NCBI GenBank assembly: GCA_020024255.1
Contig: JAHHTX010000078.1
Coordinates: 1 to 8,909 of the forward strand
Direction: 5' to 3'
DNA from: Anaerotignum sp.
GTDB lineage: Bacteria; Bacillota; Clostridia; Lachnospirales; Anaerotignaceae
DNA length: 8,909 nucleotides
Shown here: positions 1 through 6,800 of the stretch, one piece after another
Position numbering within the stretch: position 1 is the first letter of the stretch
Layout of the letters: every line of letters starts with the position of its first letter
Made by a program: the position numbers and the translations under genes
The notes under the pieces: model-generated
Database searches by the model: none
What the model saw: the letters and a program-made list of their open reading frames with translations, nothing else
What the model was told of the DNA's origin: nothing

Positions 1-48
1 CAGGATGGTACAAATGAACTGTCGGCAAATGATGCATATCTATTATAA
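1..48 (+). CDS. possible 3' end of a gene entering from the left
   Basis: Frame 1 reads QDGTNELSANDAYLL and then a TAA stop at 46-48. The codons look like ordinary coding sequence and the DNA turns strongly AT-rich directly after the stop, as at the end of a gene. Fifteen residues are too few to name a family, and no terminator hairpin follows. This could equally be chance. Confidence 0.2.
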   Translation, partial: QDGTNELSANDAYLL

Positions 49-186
49 TCACAATGAAAATATTATGTCAATATATTTTAAAATAAAAACTTAATACTAT
101 AAATTTAATTTATATAATTTATTATTCTATTAATAAAAAACACGTCAAATTCAGGGGTTTGCTTCTATATTGTAAAAATAATCCAT

Positions 187-195
187 TCGAAAAAG
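187..195 (+). repeat. left arm of a 9-bp inverted repeat, candidate IS1182 remnant end
   Basis: TCGAAAAAG here is the exact reverse complement of 656-664. It lies just 3' of the stop of the transposase fragment, where one end of the element would be expected. Similarity outside these 9 bp is weak. Confidence 0.4.
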
Positions 196-201
196 GAAAA
201 A

Positions 202-606
202 TTATATACGGGGTTCACCTTTTCCATCTATGTACTGCATATTTTTTAGATTCATTGCAGCAAATTTAAGCCTAATCCAATTTGTTACTTAAGCTAAGCC
301 TCGATATAGCATATATCTCATTGCATATTTTTCTTTTGCGTCTGCAAATACTCTTTCTATCATTTCTTTTATGGGACATTCATTTTTGTTTCTTCTACTG
401 TTCTTCTTAATGACGGCAGTCTGTAAAGATGCTGTATCATTACCATTTTGAATATTACAACAGGATCTATGCTTGGTCTTCTATTATTTGAACAATACAA
501 ATCCTCCACTATTTTATATATATGTGTAAAATCTATCGCTTCATCTATTTTTCTCAGCAGATGCTCAATACTGAATATTTCTACTTGCTCTCTGTTTTTT
601 TATCAT
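202..606 (-). pseudogene. IS1182-family transposase, fused N- and C-terminal fragments
   Basis: Reading the minus strand from about 600, the N-terminal part gives KNREQVEIFSIEHLLRKIDE, then IYKIVEDLYCSNNRRPSIDP and VVIFKMVMIQHLYRLPSLRR. These are the conserved N-terminal blocks of IS1182-type DDE transposases. Around 376-380 the reading frame changes and the sequence jumps to CPIKEMIERVFADAKEKYAM and then VTNWIRLKFAAMNLK, which is the family's C-terminal end. The central catalytic part is absent. Other lesions are an ATG at 604-606 that is out of frame with what follows (a one-base change in the A-tract) and an in-frame TAA at 289-291. The short spacing before HLLRKI suggests a small deletion there too. 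The fragment ends at a TAA at 202-204. It cannot be functional. Confidence 0.8.
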
Positions 607-631
607 TTTTGTCACCCGATTTTATTTTGTC

Positions 632-661
632 AAAAAAAGCCCAGCTTTTGCTGGACTTTTT
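632..661 (-). terminator. Rho-independent terminator, minus direction
   Basis: Read on the minus strand, GTCCAGC, loop AAAA and GCTGGGC form a 7-bp stem with one G-U wobble, followed by seven Ts. In the plus direction the same stem carries a C-A mismatch and is followed by only five Ts, so the minus direction is favoured. It lies about 165 bp after the stop codon of the large gene and just before the transposase fragment. It may have come with the insertion sequence as protection against read-through, and now probably ends the large gene's transcript. Confidence 0.7.
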
Positions 662-664
662 CGA
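656..664 (+). repeat. right arm of a 9-bp inverted repeat, candidate IS1182 remnant end
   Basis: CTTTTTCGA is the exact reverse complement of 187-195. It lies about 50 bp upstream of the transposase fragment's start and directly abuts the terminator hairpin, so part of it doubles as the hairpin's A/T flank. Confidence 0.4.
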
Positions 665-675
665 CACCCTCGAGC

Positions 676-697
676 GATCAACATAGTATTGTTGATC
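676..697. repeat. perfect 8-bp inverted repeat (hairpin)
   Basis: GATCAACA at 676-683 and TGTTGATC at 690-697 flank a 6-base spacer. No T-tract follows on either strand, so it is not a standard terminator. It lies between the large gene's 3' end and the terminator. It could be an RNA 3'-end structure or a protein binding site. Confidence 0.45.
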
Positions 698-773
698 ACT
701 TTCCTTTAATGTGTTTATACAGGGGACAGTTTATGTTGGACACTGAAACAGGCATTTCATGACCATCTATTTC

Positions 774-826
774 ATAAAACAGTCTTTCCAAAATTCGTCA
801 CTGTTCATGATGATTTACTGTTTTAT
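774..826. repeat. 10-bp inverted repeat overlapping the stop codon of the large gene
   Basis: ATAAAACAGT at 774-783 and ACTGTTTTAT at 817-826 are perfect reverse complements 33 bp apart. The second arm contains the TAA stop (823-825) of the SLH/caspase gene. In the minus-strand transcript this would give a stem that starts at the stop codon. There is no clear U-tract after it, so it may be an mRNA-stabilising structure rather than a terminator. Confidence 0.4.
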
Positions 827-3800
827 CCTACAACGATTGGCGGAACCACAATTCCTCCACCAGTATTGAACTTCACTGCATATTCTTTATATGCAGCATC
901 TTTATAAAATCTCATCTTTGCTCCATCTTCAAGAACATCCTCTCCGGTCAGTTTTCTTCCGTCTGCACCATAAAACTCAAACCCTGTATAATCAGCTTTA
1001 TTGGTAAGTCCGTTTTCCAAATTTTTAAATCTAACGGAATTATTTAAGAAATCACCAAATTCAATAATGTTGTCTCCATCCAATTTCCATCTCCAGCTCC
1101 AATCTGGTACTGCAATCTGGTTTTCAGGATTTCCACTGTCTTCAACGATAATCATATAATCCGCTGCCGCCTGTCCCGATGTAGATGGCTTCAGTCTGAA
1201 AACATCTCCAACACTAATATATTGCTTATCTTTTTTTGCCATTGCAAACGGGCCTGCAGCTCCATTCACAAATATACCTGACATATATGGATCAATCTGC
1301 TGTTCCAACTCAGCCTTATTTTTCCAATGGGACTTAAATTCGCCTACTGTCATTTTAGTTGTGATTTTCTCTGTACCACTTACAATCGTTTTCCCTTCTA
1401 CACGGAAGCTTTCTCCAAAATCAGGTACAATATTTGCTGCTACGGCATAAAGAATCGTGTAGCTTGTCTTTGTTTTTCCATCCTCTGCAACAACTTCCAG
1501 TCTGTCAATATCTGCTATTTTTTCATGAGGTTGTTTTTCAACATCGCTGCTCTTTGCATATACTGCCAGTTTCTGGTTTGGATGCCCCTTCTCAAGACCG
1601 TTTAAAAATGTGCTGATTGTCATTTCTTTTGTTACTTTAATGGAAGTTACCACACCACTCTTGATGATTTCAATATCATCAGCTTTTGTACTAACCTCGG
1701 TATTTGTACTCTTTTCCTGTGATTTTGCTGCAGTGAAAACATATCTTGCAATATCACCGTTTTCAGCTTCCACCTGCAGATACTTCAGACCTTCTCCAAT
1801 CTTTTCTGACTTCTCAAGGACTGCATACTCTGAGCCATTCAAATAAATAACGGAAAGTACTTGATTTATATGATTTTGGTTAAAGCTTGCAATGAATTCT
1901 TCTACAGTCAGTTCTGCGGAAATGACTTCTCCTTTTTTTGCTTTTATCATGCATCTGCCATCACCAGATATAATGACATCATACTTATCTGAAGAAATTC
2001 CGGTATCATTGCTGAGCGGTGCAGCCTGTACATTTTCAAACAGAGGGAACTTTTCAAGATACGGGAATACCTGAATGTGGGAAATGGAAGCCACATTATC
2101 CATAAGGTAATCATAAGCTTCATTCAAATCCAGAATGTTATCCTGATTTACGTCACCTTTCATCACTCCATTTTCAATACCAGCAGCAATGGCAAGGCTC
2201 TTTGTAAATTTGCCAATACCCTCTTTTGTATCTTCATAGCTGTACTCATTTGCAGAACTTGCCACCAAGACTTTATAATCGCCTGTTGTCAGATAATTCA
2301 AATCTCTGTTCGATTCATCCTCTATAAATACCTCTTTTACATTCTGAAGGAACGCTATTGAATTATCTTCCGCATATTTTTCTGCCTTTATCGTTGGAGA
2401 AGTAACTTCGTCTGCCCCAACTGCTTCCTTTCCAATAAATCCGCCTGCATTGCAGCAGTCCAGAATCAGTACTTTTTTACCTGGAACTTTATCGAGCATT
2501 TCTCTCAGTTCATTTACGCTTACCCAGCCTGTTGGATCAACTCTTCCATCTGGAAGAACTTTGTCATCTACCGTGCAGATATAGGAAACATTATCTATAT
2601 TATTTCCATGACCACTGTAGTAAATGTAGGAAACGTCTTCTTCTGTTGCTTCTGCAAAAGCTCTTTCAACAGCCGGTGCAAAATCAGCTTTCTGCACATT
2701 TGTAATTTTCGTTACTTCTGTTGCTTTCCCATGCAGACGATTGCCCTTAAAAAGGGATTCCATCAGCTTCAAATCAGTTTTGGGACCCAAAAGATCCATC
2801 TTATCTCCAGTGTAATCCCAGTTCCCAATAATCAAAGCTCTTGACTGACTTTCTCCTCTTACCGGAATGATACTCCAAAGGTAAGTTTTTCCGTCTTTTG
2901 TCGCTCTGACTTTATGTTCCGCTGTAACTGTCTGTTGCGGTGTGACTACTGTCATTCCGTTTTCACCATCGGAAACTATATCAATGGTCACCCCTTCTGT
3001 TGGAGTAATTGCATTTATAACATCATCTGATGTTTTATCATTCTTAACTTTCATGGTCGCTGTATCATATGATGGAATCACAGATGTATCTACTGTTTTA
3101 ATCAAAGCAGGTCTTGTACTTGTACCAAGAGTCAGTTTGTATTCTTTCATATGACGTGTATCTTCTGCCTTGATTACAAGCTTGTCTCCCTGATGTAATG
3201 ACTCAAAATAAGCTCGTACAACACCATCTGCAGAAAGAATCAAAATCTGCTGTCTTGGATTAGTTTTTTTTGCGGCACCAAGAATATCTCTTACCATGGT
3301 ATCTTCAGTAAGGCTCTTGCCATCTCCCACAATAGTATCTCCCTCTATTCTATATGTTCCAACGTTGAAGGAAAATTCAACAGATGTATTCTTTGGTGCT
3401 TCTTCCTTCTTGACATACAGCGGTGTCTTTCCGGAACGCATGCTAACAGAAGCAGTTTCATCTCGATAGGTGAAAGTAAATATTTTTGTACCGGCTTCTG
3501 TAGAGGCATCATTTTGTGTCTTCATCATATTAAGATACTCTTGTGTAAATGTAATGGTATCGTTTTCATCATCAATGACAATAAATTTGGGATTGAAAAT
3601 CTCTTTTATGTAATTTCCCTGTTCATCTCTGATAACGATAAGTTCAGAGTTTTCCGTATCATCTCTGGTTACAGGGAATGGCTCAATATTGATGTTATCT
3701 TTCAGCACAGAGTCCTTTGCACTTACCTTATTCCCTTTTGTATCCACAATATCTTTCACATACAGCTTCAGCCCTTGTTCTGGTGCATGTCCTTGTGTGA

Positions 3801-6800
3801 AAGTCAATCCCTTTTCAAAAACAAAGGAGGCTTTACTGTTATCAACCACTTCAATAGGCACTTTAACTTCTTTTTCCAATACACCATTTGTTGGTGCTGA
3901 CACTTTCAGTATTGCTGTGGGACTTGTGCCAAAATTCATATTTTCCGACTGTGTATAGCGGGTTGCAGACATATTTTTCAGCAATTCCGGTTGGATATGA
4001 ATTTCGTCTTTTGCATCATCTATGGTAATAAAGTTGCCAAGAGAGCCTAAGCCTATTTCAATATAGTCAGCTTCCAATTTACTTTCTGCCACACTTACGG
4101 GATTACCGAATTTATCTTTTATATTCTTTACCTTAACAACAATTTCTTCATGATCCGGATTCATATGAATAATAGATTTTTTACTCCATTCCAGATCAAA
4201 GTTGCTCTTATCTTCCAAAATAACTTCCATCTGCGGGGAGTTCAGCATGCTGACTTTATTCACAGAAGAAGAAATTCTTGCCATAATCACAGCTTTTCCT
4301 ATCCATTTATCAGCAACAGCTTTTTTAATATGGATTTCGTCATTTGTTTCATCTAAGGTATAGGCATCTGCACCCAACGCTTCACCATTCACAAAAAGTT
4401 CGATATGATCCCAAGTGGTTTTATCTGCTGCCAAGGCTTCTCCTGCATCGTTTTTCACTTCTGTAATGGCAATTTTCACGCCTTCTTCTGGAGCTTGTCC
4501 TTGTGTGAAACTTGCAGGCGTCACCTGAAATACAGCATCATTGGCAACTGTTGACTGTGCTTTTATTTCTGTTTTGCCCTGAACCGTTGCATGATTCTGA
4601 ATTCTGCCATTAGGCAAATCGACAGTCAGATCCCCAAGAATAGTCAGTGTAGAAGGAAGTGTAACCGTTCCTGTACCTTCACCTGTAATAAACAGTCCGC
4701 CAACTTCAATCTCCTCTGTAAGATCTTCCGGATTCTGTCCAAATGTTACAGAACCATTTTCATGCTTTGTAATAACAAAAACATGCTTTTTATTGCCATA
4801 GGAGCTCTTATTGATTTTTGTTCTTGTTTCCACAACACGACCTTCAGGTCCAATGTATATATCTGTGGAATCAACGACGTTTTCATTACCGTCATTTTGC
4901 GTTTTTTCCATGACATTGTTACTGTTTTTCACCAGCTTATTCAACTCTTCAGAGCTTGATGTCCACTTTCCATTGATGAACATACCATAGCTTTGTTCCG
5001 CAAAATTTAAATGAATTCCACTTTCTTCTTCGTTGTCTGGAATCAATGGTCCACCCCAGTCATCTGGGTTATGGTCCTCATAGTATCCAAGACCATAATT
5101 CTTTACTGTATTTCCTGAAATATGCAGATTGATTTTTTTCGGATACTCAACAGGGAATAGAGATATGGAAACCCCGCTGTCCTCAACACCATCTATCACA
5201 TTATTTTTAATGGTAACATCCTCATATTCTCCCATCATCATTCTGATTGCAGCCGGTTTGATATTTTTAAATTCGTTGTCTGTAATCAGCAGTTTGATTG
5301 GTGTTTTTGATCTTTCCAAAATTTGTACAACGCCATGTGTAGGACTTTTGTATTCAACAGAACTCTTTCCTTCCATTGTGTTGTGATGGAAATTTACAGT
5401 GCCTTCTGCGCTATAGCCAACCATTGCTTTTATAATTGGCGCTTCCCCATCAAAACGGAATGTATTGTTGCAGATTTCCACATTCAGCTGCTGTGCTTTT
5501 GTCAATGCAATAAAGCCTGCATTCTGCACCTTTGCCAAAACGGTGTCTTTTGCGACAAAGTTGATACCTTCAATGAGCTTTGTATTGCCAAGTACACTTA
5601 TGCCGATGTGTGACTCATTTTGGGGATATCCAATCATATGATCAGCAGTCATTGTTTTTTCGGCATAAGAAACTTTTCCGGCAATCATCACAAGCGATGC
5701 ATTTTGCGGGATATCTTTTGTATACAGAAGCATTTCTGTACCATCTTCTGCTGCTTTTTTCTCTGCACTTTGTTTGACCAGCGTATTGTTTTCATCTGCC
5801 ACATAGATACCATCTTCTGCTTTTGGATAATCTATGTCCTGCATGGTTCCTTCTGCTGTAAGCACTTTTGATAGATCTACAATGAGAATTTTATTGGGAT
5901 CTGCAAAAATTTGACCAAAATATACATTTCCCCTTGTTTCTTCCGGAATTTTTCCAAGAATTTCAGATTGTACTTCATTTATATTTTTCTCTTCACTCTT
6001 TACATAAAGTTTAAGTGTAGGATATTTTTCTCCATAAGCATACAGAACATTTTCTGTTTTTTGGGGAACATCTGGATTGATGGTTCCACCGCCGCCAGAA
6101 CTGCTGCCACCGCCGGAACTGCTGCCACCACCGGAACTACTGCCACCACTGCTGGAGCTGTCACCGCTTATCACCGGTTCTTTTACTCCTTCTGCAATCT
6201 GTGTATTTTTTACAACCAAGCCTTTTCCTAAAGCAATGCCATTTGCATTTGCTTCCAGTTTTGCGATTTTGCCATCACCAATCAATGAAACTTTGGCATT
6301 TGCAGTCATTTTATCTATCATGACATCTTTTGCCACAGAAACTTTGGCACCTTCTGCACCTTTTTGTATTTCCACATGCTGTGTATCCGCTTTCAGATAA
6401 ACAGTTCCGTTATCCATAACAACAACCTTATTTGTTGGTACATGAATAGTTACTTGCTTATCTGTTTGTACATGAACAGCGTCCAGGCTGCCTTTGAAGT
6501 CTTTTGCTTTCAATTCTGTAGAAGCATTTGCTAAAACATCTTTTGCATTTGTTTTGCCTGAAAATTCCACCAGTACGCCGTCTTTTTCTATCAAAATCCG
6601 ACCTTTTACTTCTACGTTATCCAAATAAACCACATCACTGCCATAAATGACCAAATCACCTTCTATGGTTGTGTTGGTAATAGAAACCTTGCCATCTTTC
6701 AGTTCCTTTTCAATCATAACATTGCCTTTTATGGTTTTATCTGCAATTACCGCATTTGGTTTTGTCACGACAATGTTTTCTTTATCTACAGACTGATTGG

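Larger units (their letters stand above)
187..664 (-). mobile_element. remnant of an IS1182-type insertion sequence (internally deleted)
   Basis: A short block holds the start and the end of an IS1182-type transposase on the minus strand, with the middle missing. The block is bounded by a perfect 9-bp inverted repeat: TCGAAAAAG at 187-195 and CTTTTTCGA at 656-664. These may be the inner part of the terminal repeats. An intact element of this kind would be well over 1 kb, so most of it is lost and it cannot transpose by itself. It lies 3' of the large minus-strand gene and in the same orientation. The true outer ends are not certain, because no target duplication could be recognised. Confidence 0.65.

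Noticed and set aside
448..762. Plus-strand reading frame of 104 codons
   Set aside because: It runs antisense through the IS1182 transposase fragment, the terminator and the hairpin, has no ribosome binding site and shows no protein family pattern.
6088..6160. CRISPR-like short repeats
   Set aside because: The units are contiguous, without spacers, and encode a Ser/Gly linker in frame.
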